NCBI GenBank assembly: GCA_037892935.1
Contig: JAYXKI010000006.1
Location: 1,240,001-1,304,000, forward strand
Reading direction: 5' to 3'
From: Phlebopus portentosus
Taxonomy: Eukaryota > Basidiomycota > Agaricomycetes > Boletales > Boletinellaceae
DNA length: 64,000 nucleotides
Part shown: piece by piece, positions 11,520-22,103 of the stretch
Layout: every line of letters begins with the position of its first letter
How positions within the stretch are numbered: position 1 is the stretch's first letter
Notes under the pieces: model-generated
Database searches by the model: none
The model's input: the letters and a program-made list of their open reading frames with translations, nothing else
Told to the model about the DNA's origin: nothing
Made by a program: the position numbers and the translations under genes

Positions 11520-11821
11520 CTGAATAGTCTGTTCAGACTTAGTTAAAAGATACAGTAATATTCGTTTGAAGCGTTGCGGTCAATTCAAAAGGATGGTAGT
11601 CGACAGGCGCAATAGCGATGAAGGTCAGAGACAGAGTCGGAATGGGTCGCACGGGTCGGTTACCGTTTCGACGATGATACAAGATTGTACCAGAATGGAA
11701 GGTGATTTACTCACGCCACACAGATACCACTTTCGATTACAATTTATGGAAATACTGTCCTTAGCCAAGGCCATCATTCTCTGTTGTTCGGTCTCGTCAC
11801 ACCTTCGGCACCTCATTAGGG
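11520..11821. promoter_or_regulatory. Divergent promoter region RSP5 / Sec14-like
   Basis: The starts of RSP5 (-) and the Sec14-like gene (+) are 302 bp apart, so both promoters lie here. I find no clear TATA box for either direction. Confidence 0.4.
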
Positions 11822-13078
11822 ATGTCGATTTTCGCTCCTCTTGAAGTGCCTACAATATCTGCAAACGAAAGGCTGAAAGAAATTAAGCTCACTGAGGAGC
11901 AGGAGGCTAAATATGCTGAGGTATTGGCACACTTTGACAAGGAGGTCCATAAATTGCCCGGTGAAGAAAAAGGAGAGCTGATGGATGAAGAAAAGATGTG
12001 GTTGGTGAGTACGTGACTTTTTTTATCTGACGATAGTTCGCGTTGACACTCTGACTTAGTCAAAAGATTGTATCCTAAGGTGGGACAATTCCTCGTTCCA
12101 TGAGTGTTGGTAGTCATCCTCCTTGCATTTTTTTTTACTTTTAACTCAGATATTTGCGTGCTTCAAAATGGAATGTCGCGACAGCAAAACATAGGATTGA
12201 AGATACTCTCAAGTGGAGACGTGAATACGGATTTTATAACGAAACCTTGAGCCCAGAGAATGTTGAAGCGGAGGTAACCTTCATTCTCATAAGATTCTTT
12301 TAGCTTCGAATTGAGATATTTTTCGTTTTATTCACAAGGCTGTAACAGGGAAGGAAGTTCTCTTCGGTTTCGACGTACAAGGCCGACCCGCATTCTACAT
12401 GATTCCGAGTCGACAGAACACCGAAGAATCTCCCCGACAACTCCAGTACGCCGTCTGGATGATGGAACGATGTATTGATCTTATGGGTCCAGGCGTTGAG
12501 TACGTGCCCCATCCCCAATAATATGAGTTGACATCAAACTTTTGCGTTAAAAACCAAGGACTCTAGATCTTCTCATTAACTTCGCTGATAAAGGAAAGAA
12601 CCCTTCATTCAGCACCGCGCGCACGATGCTTCATTACATCCAAGCACACTACCCAGAAAGACTCGGCCTCGCTCTCATTATCAACGTACCAATGCTAGTC
12701 AACGCGTTCTTCAAGCTCATCATGCCCTTCGTCGACCCCGTCACTCGACACAAAGTTAAATTCAACCCACGAATAATAGAGGACGGCTTCTTCACGCGCG
12801 ATCAAATTATGAAACAATGGTGGGGCGGGGACTGCGACTTTGAATACGTGCATGAAAAATATTGGCCTGCGCTTGTGCATATGTGTGGCGAGCGTAGAGC
12901 AAAACAGATGAAGCGCTGGAAAGAGCTCGGGGCGAAGGTTGGAATCAGCGAATGGGATATGAAAACTGGATGGGATACCACAAGTAATAGTCAGTCGGGT
13001 ATGGTATCTATATCGGAGAAAAATGCTGAGACGCCTGCAGTAAGTGTCGACCCTCCTGCCGCCATAGTGAATGCTTAA
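11822..13078 (+). CDS. Sec14/CRAL-TRIO phosphatidylinositol-transfer-like protein
   Basis: Five exons. N-terminal CRAL-TRIO-N helices include LTEEQEAKYAEVLAHFDKEV, then KDCILR joined across an intron to YLRASKWNVATAKHRIEDTL, then KWRREYGF. The lipid-binding domain follows: GKEVLFGFDVQGRPAFYMIP, YAVWMMERCIDLMGPGVETL, DLLINFADKGKNPSFSTART, HYIQAHYPERLGLALIINVP and AFFKLIMPFVDPVTRHKVKF. The C-terminal part DCDFEYVHEKYWPALV resembles the Pdr16/Sfh subgroup rather than canonical Sec14. The ATG at 11822 begins MSIFAPLEVPT and the stop is at 13076-13078. The family exchanges phosphatidylinositol and other lipids between membranes; in yeast the Pdr16 group affects azole tolerance and sterol handling. 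The ligand is not readable from sequence. Confidence 0.9.
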
Positions 13079-15592
13079 GGCGGGTTCGACTGTCATTTCT
13101 ATTTGTTCAAGTCTTATGTTTGATCTGGAGAGTTCTTTGCTAGTATATCGCATTATAAGACTTAATTTAGAGCCATCTTCTATGTGTGCTTTCCCGTCAG
13201 TAATACATACTCTGTTCTCTATGGATTAAAGCAAACGTCGAATCAATTTCGACATGACCACAAGATAATTGTTCAGTATTATCTATCAGAACCTGGTTCG
13301 CCTCCTCTATCATTGGTGATATGGATCATCCGCGATCCAAATGGAGAGGATCCAGAAGCAATATGTATTATTCGTACCCGAGTCCGCACCAGCGGTTATG
13401 AAACATCAACACTGTGCAGAAGTTGATAATAGATCATACCGGAAAAGTAATATAGCGCACGCTTGCTCTTTCATGACGACATGAAATTTTCGTCGATGCT
13501 CAGGGATGAGAGTTTCGGTCTGACTTTTTTCTTTCAGGCGATGCGCCTTGTACGTTTATCAGTACCAGGCAAGAATACATATGCTTTCCAAAATCGTTGG
13601 GAGAGCTCTCATTGATGAGTTAGGTCACCCAGGCTGGCTCCGATTCTGCGAGTCAGACAAGACGATGAGCTCAGAAGATACAATACGCGCCTCCGAGTGA
13701 ATGCCTTCACAGAGAAGCCGTCTAACCGCAATCGGAAGGTAAGTACCACGTGCCGCTACAAAACGCGTCAACAAACCACAACAACGCGACTTGACTGCGA
13801 CTCATGACACGCCAACAGCCGAAATTCGATCTGTGAACTGTCCTACAGTTCAAAGGGCAGTATGCTTGCCGCGATGCTTCAGCGCGCGTCTGTCTGGAAC
13901 GTTCTCTGTCTGAGGCTTGAATTGTTCGAGTCAATTGCCCTATTGCGGGTTTGCAGTCCCACTAGCAATCTAAGCTGCTAGCCTCATAACTTTTTTGCCG
14001 CACTGCCGCCATCTGCCACTTTCCAGATTATAAAAGGTCGCCCCCTCTCGCTCTTCTCCCTCATGCATCTCTTCCGCCTTCCGCCATCATCTCTTATCCT
14101 CTTTGGTGGCTTCCTCCCTTCATCGTCACGGTCAACCCTCTCTCTAAGACTCTCGGGGCCTCGCCATGATGTGCTCTCGACACCCGTCGTACATCCACCC
14201 ATGTACTCTATCGGTACCTCTGACCGTGGCCGCCGTCCACTGTCGGCGGTGGCGATACTGACCTCACAGGGCCGTCTGTCACATTCTTCCTTATCGCGTA
14301 CCTCGTGTTCTGCCCTCGTTCGAATACTGATAATACCACTCCATCCGCCCCTGATGCTCGCTATTAGTCGCCCATCCGACAAATAGTCCAACGAAAGACA
14401 CTTGATGTAGCCATCGACAGACGCTATACCATGTGAAAAACACTGGAAAGCGTGTGGCCGGTTATGCCGACCACCCTCCGACTGCGCATGAGATGTGCTT
14501 TGCACACAAATGTAAGTCGCACGTCGCGGTCGGTGCATCGGGACAGTGCACGGCTCACCCTCCTCGTTGAGTAGATCGGCATGTCTGCACCGCTCGGTCC
14601 AAAGAGACTGAGTAGCCGACGGGCTCGCAGGTCAGACCATTAATGCCATCGATCCCACACGAGTGGAGGCGGAAAGGTCGCTGAGCGTTCCAGAATGCCA
14701 ACGGTGTTCGCTCGGCGACCAGGCCTACGAGCCATCGGAGGAGACACAACACCTGCTACCCTGTTCGGACCGACGTCTGCTATAGCCATGAGGGTTACCG
14801 ACGGGTACCGGCTGCGGGTGATCATCCGAACAGTGAGTGGCAGGGTTGGGACAGGCTGACAGCACAGGTGTTGGCAACCGAAATGTGCTTGAAGCCAGAG
14901 CGTTGACGGCTATCCGGAATGGACGGAAGCTGGTCACGAACTTGAAGTATGTCGTATCTTATCTCTTATCGTCATGTGCCACTTAATCGTCGCAGGTCTG
15001 CATCACCTTTGTGGCAATCATGATCGCAGGGCGGGCCGATTCTGCATGAACAAAAGTACTGCAACGCAACATAGCATCCTCGCCTGTGCGAAGTAACGAC
15101 CGTCTTGGCAGTTAGCACCTGATATCGACCCGCAACTGTATCGAGCTCGTTGACAAATGTCTGCGATAAATCACGCTCTCCCTGGATACGACGAGTCAGC
15201 AATAAGTAGCTGAGCTTGTGTTCTCGCGCAGATGTATCGTGCAGTTAGTGCCTTCGGAGAGCATTGGGTGCGGGGCCATGGGTGAACAAATCGGATTAAT
15301 ATTGTCTTCAGCATTGTACAATTTGTTGCTCGACGCTAATGTTCATCATTTAACGCATCTCGTATATTCTATCAGATTCGTATCGTGAAGAATAGGCAGT
15401 GAAGCGGCCATCATGTAGTCAAAGAAGACTTCTGTCTAGATGACGATACAAAACATATGGTAACAGGTAATGACACGAGTAAGTTCTCCCTGGTAATTGG
15501 GTAGTATAAAGAAAAGACGTGCACCCGAAAATATAACAAGAGTAAATTTAATCAAATTACGGTCGTGAAAGACCACACATATCTTCGGCGTG
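13079..15592. other. 2.5-kb gene-poor region
   Basis: After the 3' UTR of the Sec14-like gene I find no protein I can recognise. A 184-codon minus-strand frame at 13984-14538 is rich in Arg, Gly and Glu. It lies antisense to a pyrimidine-rich plus-strand tract that follows a TATA box at 14029, so it is probably a compositional artefact. 14550-15500 has only short frames with no motif. The DNA is more GC-rich at 13990-14900 than at 15280-15560. Confidence 0.4.
14029..14036 (+). promoter_or_regulatory. TATA box (TATAAAAG) with downstream CT-rich tract
   Basis: GATTATAAAAGG is followed after about 10 bp by a long CCCCCTCTCGCTCTTCTCCCTC tract, the usual layout of a fungal core promoter. The only plus-strand frame behind it, ATG 14063 to 14386, encodes 107 Ser/Pro/Arg-rich residues without a recognised domain. 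It could be an orphan gene or a non-coding transcript. Confidence 0.4.
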
Positions 15593-17190
15593 CTAGACCA
15601 GTCCACTTCCGGCCATGCGCACCGCATCGCTCACGGCTCGGACCACTTCAGTCCAGATCGTACCTACAATCCCTCTATCTGCTTGTCCAGCTAACTGTCG
15701 TCGTACGGCATCTACACTTGTCGATAGACCACTCGGATGTTGTCTTCGTCGCTTTCGCAGACGAGCGAGAATCGAGAAGAGTGGTACAAGGATGCAAAGT
15801 AGCGCGAATATTAGTCGCGAAGGACCTAATTGCGCGAGATAAGCACGGAACGTAGATGCTAGGAGTGTAAGAGTTGAAGATTGGTTGCGGTTGCGGGTGC
15901 TTAAAGTCCCGGGTGTATGGTCAGAATCAGCGCTCGTTATCCTCGAGCTATGCTGTCGTGAGCGAGATGTTCCAGCATGAACAGTCGAAGACGGAGACGC
16001 AGCACGCTTTCCAGACACCGTCGCTGTCCCAGCATGCCCGTTCGCGCGTTCAGGATGTGCAACGAGGGAAGAAGTGGAGGTAGTAGAATGTGTCGGAGTT
16101 AGCGGCGATAGACCGCCCATTCCGTGTTTCGCTCGCGCGGTATGTGGAACGACGGTACGCGTTGAGTGTGTGTCATCCGTGTCTGAGGACGAGCTGGAGC
16201 CGACTGAAGGAGAAGGAGATGGTGTTCTTGAGCTCGAGGATGAATTCGATTCAGAGGAGTCTGATAGAATAGGTGGGGGACTTGGTATCGTACGAGCCGC
16301 CTCGATTTCTTGTGTTTGTGAGGCGCATAACGTTGTTTTGAAATGCTAAATTTAAATAAGAAGTCAGCGCTGGCGATTGAAACGCGATCTGTTGGATTAC
16401 GCACTTGCCGAATATACTCAGGCAACTCGCTTTCATACTCCAAGTACTCCTGGGCATACTCCCACTCATGTAGCCGTGGCAGAACATGCAAGCAATATAG
16501 CTCGAGGATTCGTTCATATCCCTTAGCATCGCTCCGTCTGCTATCAACTGAACCTCTTTGAGCAAGCCAATCTTCAATCATACTCCTCCCAACATCCGGA
16601 CACTCAAGTTTAACACTCGACAAAATGAGTGGAACCAAAATCTGAGCAGGAAGAAAAGCGGCTTTTGGACTTTGTTGCCGCGGCGTAAAGAGTCGGACAG
16701 AGCGCGAGTGGAGCGCCGTTATGAGACCTGGGGCCGAAAGCATGAGGTTTGCACGTAACGCTGGCGGGAGCACATCAGCCCCGACCCCAATGCGTTTAGT
16801 CGATGAGGATGAAGAGGAAGAAGAGGACGGTGGTGAGGCATATGCAGATGTCTCAAGCGTGATTCGGAGGATTTCCCATTTGCGCCGATGTGTATCCAGC
16901 GCGTCTGGAGCTGAGCGGAAACCCGGCGGCGGAGGTGGCAGAAGCTCAAAAGCGGATTCAATCAGCGCGTGCGTAAGAGCGAAATCTCTCTGTAGCAAAG
17001 CGTGTGCCGCTCGAGGATACAGAGACCTCAGAGTCGAGATCGCAGAAGACGTGCTTGGACCTGGATCAGAATTCGATGAGCCATTCACCGTCGGTGCGGC
17101 GTCCCTCGGGACCGCCATTAATGGCACTGATCCAGACGAATGACTACCTCTTCTCGTTGTTGATTCCGTTGTCGTCGTCGTAGTGGACAT
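15593..17190 (-). CDS. Predicted tail-region membrane protein, possibly PEX26-like
   Basis: Two exons joined across an intron of about 60 nt: ...LEYESELPEYIRQ joins HFKTTLCASQTQEIEA. The N-terminal half is helical and TPR-like, with STLRSLYPRAAHALLQRDFA, THALIESAFELLPPPPPGF, DTHRRKWEILRITLETSAYA and EYAQEYLEYESELPEY. A long Ser/Thr-rich disordered linker follows. One strong hydrophobic segment, RLIFALLCILVPLFSILARL, is flanked by RKRRRQ and leaves about 45 residues after it. This layout (helical cytosolic domain, low-complexity linker, single C-terminal membrane anchor) resembles PEX26/PEX15, the peroxisomal anchor for Pex1-Pex6, but also other tail-anchored proteins. I offer PEX26 only as a hypothesis. 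Start ATG is at 17190 and the stop at 15593-15595. Confidence 0.75.
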
Positions 17191-19110
17191 AGCGGCAAAA
17201 AAAAACCAAACAACCTACAGTCACAAGACAAGGCAAGGCGGGTCTCGAAAATCATGTGCATATCTTGACGTCACGTAATACACTACGTTACATAACCATC
17301 AGATGGCTCCTTTAACCATTCCCATTAAGGACATTGCCTCGTTCCTGACTGTCTGGACTGGATCCACTTTTCTCCCACCTGAATGGAGGAGCAAAAGTAA
17401 ACGACCCCCGACATTGTAGTTTGGCGAGGCAATAATCGCGAGGAACACGGCCTAACTATTGGCCGTCGTGTAATTTAGGAAGCTGCAGAATGTTCAGATG
17501 GACGGAGGAATTCTTCGAGGTCAACTTTGGTGCCACCCGGCTGCAGATTCCACCTCCTGTCCACAAGAGTATGATAAAGTTTGTTCTTGTATTGGGAAAA
17601 TAAGGCAGGAGTATGAAAAGCAAGAGAAGCACCCCCGCAGGTAGCCAATGCGTGGCACTATACTTATGGTTGTACGTGGAGATGTGAGTATAGTGGGACG
17701 GTACTTTTCAGAGTCCTTCCGGCCGCACTGGAACTCTGGAAGACACGGGAGAAAGTCGCTGATGAAAAAGGACCTTAACGACTTCCCATCTTGCTCCAAA
17801 ATTAAAGCGGCTGTACTTGTCAGTCCGTCTAGAAGTCGCACAGTTATTTATATTTGAGTACATAGGGTGCACACAACGAAGATCTAGTGACGAGCCATGT
17901 TGCGAGATCCTATGCTGCTGCTAGCAACTTGTGATTACCCGAGGGAAGACCTCAAAGGTCCGAATCCAGACTATATGCGCCGACTGATACGGGTTTCATT
18001 GGCCTACATAGTGCCATTGGAGAGAAATGTCTGCCGGAGCTACGGATCTATAAATGTGACGTATAAGATCCAGAGAGAAATGGGCATGAATTGGCCTCAT
18101 TTGAAGACATGGAAAGTCAGTGAAGAGACACGTAACATGCGGGCGCATCACTGGGCAGGTTACCACCTGCTCAGCTGTGTCTGTGTGTCACTTAGTCCAT
18201 AAGGACTACCGGACCATGGACCTCGGGATTTCGGACTCTCATCAACTTGGCCTGCGGCCGTTCAAGCCCGATGAGAGTCGCGAGATGAGAAAGCAGACAG
18301 CCAAGAAATTTTAAGCACTTGTTATGGATGGCGTTCGTGTACTTAGGACCGTAGGATAGGTCATGGATGAGTCAACAGAGAGACTTCACTGATCCACTCG
18401 GTCGGAATTGAAACGAGTGAAGAGTTGTTGACATAGTCGCCATCGATTTTCAGGATTGCAATTCAACAGACGACGCGCAACCACTAGACGACATCAGACA
18501 GAGCGGGAGAAACCGCCAGCAAAAGCTACAGTAACTGAATTGACCCACGGCGGAGGTCACGATGGGATCAGGTTTGAGAGTGATGACGCGGTATATGTCG
18601 TTACACGAAGTCCACCGGAGCAATGGCACCTATTGGACATAGAAATGAACAGCGAAGGTCTGGAAAAGAGCATAGCAGTCTATAACAGTCTATTCCGCGA
18701 CGAGGAGGCACGAGAAGCATAGCACATGATCGCTCGCTAGCGACCCAGGCTAATGACACCAGTTCACGGATGTTTCTGCCATCGGATCGCAGGGTCGGTA
18801 GGAAAATGTATAGAATAGGATGGTCTAGCTGCTCATCCCCAAGACTTAGGGGAGAATTTTAGGAGAGAAGAGACGTAAACGGAAAGGTGGTGAAACGAAG
18901 CGGTTCATAACAGTGGCTTCCCGAGACAAGCGAGAAACCGTGCCATATTGCGCAAGAATTGAAGACAATTGTGCGAATGAGATGGATTCTTATGGGAGAT
19001 GCAACGCAGTTGTATATAGAACTTGAAGGGATTCTGAGTTCTGAGTAAGGTAAGACTTGTGAGGATCGGCGTTCGAATTTTGTATGCACTCCCGCTCGTG
19101 ACTTGGCGAG
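17191..19110. other. 1.9-kb region with only unrecognised short ORFs
   Basis: No gene that I can support. Plus-strand frames at 17897-18202 (101 codons) and 18456-18722 (88 codons, with ELTHGGGHDGIRFESDDAVY) are mildly protein-like and lie close together, but show no motif, and I could not link them by a convincing splice. They may be an orphan or decayed gene. Confidence 0.35.
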
Positions 19111-19118
19111 TATATAAG
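19111..19118 (+). promoter_or_regulatory. TATA box of the F-box/LRR gene
   Basis: TATATAAG lies 60 bp before the ATG at 19171, in the expected position for a start of transcription near 19140. Confidence 0.6.
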
Positions 19119-19170
19119 CTACCTCCTTGTCCCGAGCCAATGCAGACCCTCATCTTGGCAAGTACCTCCG

Positions 19171-21508
19171 ATGGCTTCAGCTTCCCTCGTCGCTCAGTTC
19201 CCTCCAGAGTTATACGATGCGATATGCTCTGCAATTTACTTTGCCGGAAATCTGCCCGCTCAGCCATCACTCGATCCAGTAGTCCTCGATGACAGTCTTA
19301 TCCCGACTGGTCTGCCCTCTTCCTATCCAGCTTCCCAGTGGTCGGAGGATACGACTCGCCGGACATTAGCCGCCCTTTGTCTTGTCAACCACGACTGGTT
19401 GGAGGCCGCTAAGCCATGGCTCTGGCGCAGAATTGAGGTGCGCCTTCCACAAGGCTGGCTTGCTTTCGTCGGCGAAGTTACCGGTGGGGAGGAAGACATC
19501 AACGAGGTGCAGCTTGAAAGTACTATCCAGCAGGCAGCTAATGCAGCTCTCGCATCTGGGTCGCTCGGGCTACCCGATGACGAAACTTCAAAAAAATTGC
19601 TCCACGAAACCATTGTTGCCTCCCTCTCCGGTCCAGACAGCTCGATTCCCCCCGAGCTCCTTTCCCCTCCGGCCTCTCGGGAACCATCTCCCCGACGTCT
19701 TAGAGCCAAGTCCAAAAGCCCGGCTCGCTGGAAGATCATGCAATCCATCAACAGCGCCTTGCAGACTGTCGTTCAGCAGGACGACGGGTCTAGTCTTTAC
19801 GGTAAGTAAATTCTGGCTTTTTTTGCCACTCGCCATTTCACTTTCTTATGGTGTCATAAGTCCCAATCCCTCAGAATATAGATCCTGGACTCCACGTGCG
19901 TCGCATCGATTTCAGCCACTTCCGGACCATCGGCATGCGCCGACTCACCGGTGAAGCCATCAAACATCGTTTCGTGACTTGGGAGCGTCTGGAAAATGTT
20001 TTAAAAGTATGTCACGTACTATTAATGGTTTGTTCCGTTTCTGACCCGATTTTCATGACTTGCTCTAGGAATGCCCGAACTTGACCGCCTTTGGTGGGAC
20101 GGAATACATGGATGGTGCATTGAACCTCTCCGTGTTGAAGGAGCTTTTCCTTCGTGGCTCGCCTTGCCGCGGTCGAGGTCGTTCTTCACGGGCGAGAAGC
20201 CTACTCGCTGACAGTGCAGACGACCAAGAGGAGCTAGACGCCGAAAGGCGCAAGGAATGCAAAGATCTTGTGGCAGTAGACTTCACGGGCTGTGTATCAG
20301 CGATATTCTTCAACGCTATCCAAGATTTCGTTTTGACTTACATCAACGTCGATGCAGCCAATTCAAGCGACGATGAGCACGGTCGAAGCTCTTCCGCGCA
20401 TCGCGGCACAAAGGAGCCTACGCAATTCCCCGGTTTACAGAGACTCGGTTTATTCGGTGTCAAAACGATTCTGCCTGACATCCTACACCCGTTCGTCCTT
20501 GCCTTCCCCTCACTCACGCACCTCGACCTGTCAAACACTCGCGTCGCATCGGACCTCCTCGAAGCGCTCGGGTCATCAACGACTGTCCGCCTCGAGGTGC
20601 TAGCTCTCGCGCGCTGCACGCATCTTACCGGTGAATCAATCAGCAACTTCTTGGTGAACAGCCCAGTCACACGGAACTTGCGACACCTCAATCTTTACGG
20701 CGACGTCACCTACCCTTCCCCACTCACACATGACCAGCTAACTCAACTCATCACTCAAGCCCCATGTTTCACGTCCGGTGCACTTGAGTACCTCGATCTC
20801 TCAAGCGCCAAGCTAACTCCAGCGCATATGTCCGCTTTCCCTCCTCAGACTCATCTCCGTTCTCTAGGTCTCTCTTACATCATTGGCCTCCCTCTGCGTT
20901 TCATCGCCGACTTTATCCGCACGCGCGCAAGCAACGTCGAAGTACTGACACTCATTCACACCTCGCCGGAGCTCATCATACCTTCTTCCGGTCGCGTGTT
21001 CAATGCGTCGATGGCGCTGCACGGGACGATCATCCAGCCGCTCTGCATGCCTTTAGTCCACTTCTATCCAGGGCTCTCTTCGGAGGAGGACATATTCATG
21101 ACGCAGGACGCAGTAACGCGTCTGCGCGTGCTCGAGCTCTCTATGCCATTGTTGAATGGACTCGGTGCTGGCGCCGGTACCTGGCGCATCATCCGCAGTA
21201 AAGGCGGTCGGGCGTGGTATGTGGACGTGGCGAGTGGATGGACAGCCGAGCCTGCACCGCCAGGTTCTAAACCCTCGACTTCACAATCAGACTTGGATGG
21301 AGTAGCAACTAACGGTGCTAGGTTCCGCCGTGGATTGGCCCACAACCATCCTCTGCGCGTCGCCCTGGAGCGGCTCGCCGACGCGCGCGGGAACGTTAGC
21401 AGCGGGACAGGCTGGCACTCCCGCAAAATGGAGGTGCTCGACGGGGATGGCATGCTCGGGCAGGAAGATGGGCTCTACGGAGCTGTTGCTTTTGCATACC
21501 AGGGTTAA
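19171..21508 (+). CDS. F-box / leucine-rich-repeat protein
   Basis: Three exons. The N-terminus has an F-box-like segment (LVAQFPPELYDAICSAIYF, then TLAALCLVNHDWLEAAKPWL). Next comes a Ser/Pro-rich spacer (SPPASREPSPRRLRAKSKSP). Two introns (from 19803 and from about 20008) join a short exon (GLHVRRIDFSHFRTIGMRRL) to the large third exon. That exon carries leucine-rich strands such as FPGLQRLGLFGVKTILPDIL, FPSLTHLDLSNTRVASDLLE, LEYLDLSSAKLTPAHMSAFP and LRSLGLSYIIGLPLRFIADF. The C-terminus KMEVLDGDGMLGQEDGLYGA is motif-like and I believe it is conserved among fungal relatives. F-box proteins of this kind act as substrate receptors of SCF ubiquitin ligases; the substrate is unknown. Stop at 21506-21508. 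Confidence 0.8.
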
Positions 21509-22103
21509 ACCCGCTTGCTACTATTTTGAATTCCGTCATCACTCATAGCTACTTCGTCCACGCCTACTCGTTCACAAAGATTCCTTCGCAACTCAATTCA
21601 TCCCATTCCGCAATACCATGATCCGCCCACTTTTGCTAGCTAGACGTTCACCACAGTTTTCTCCATCCTTCATGCTATTCCCTTGCAATCGTCCTGCTTG
21701 CATTTGCCAAGCGTCTCTCATTGCGTTGTGCCATGCCTTCTCTGCAATCAACATCCTTCTCGCATGATCATTTCTTGGAAAGAATGGTGTATTTAAGTAG
21801 GTACTATATTGGTATGGATTTCAATGGGCATCTGGATAGCAATTTCACTGACTTTTTCTTATGGAACAACGGTGATATAATGCATGATTTTTAAAGTTGC
21901 TTTGGAGTAGTGACTACAAGCACTGGCAATGAAATAGTGAACAAGAAGCAGCGGCCAGCTAGCTTTTCCTACTTACAAAACTAAGATGAAAAATGTCTGG
22001 TCTATTTTCACGAACAATCAAAAGCGAAATAAAAAGCAACGGAATTTCCTTCCGTTCCGCACAGCCACTCAATCCAAGCCATATTCTATCCAATGAACTT
22101 ACA
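21509..22103. other. Converging 3' UTR region
   Basis: 595 bp between the stops of the F-box gene (+) and VTC gene (-). Pyrimidine-rich plus strand at 21520-21760, then AT-rich. No gene seen. Confidence 0.5.

Noticed and set aside
13984..14538. 184-codon minus-strand ORF
   Set aside because: Arg/Gly/Glu-rich translation of the complement of a CT-rich tract behind a plus-strand TATA box; probably a compositional artefact.
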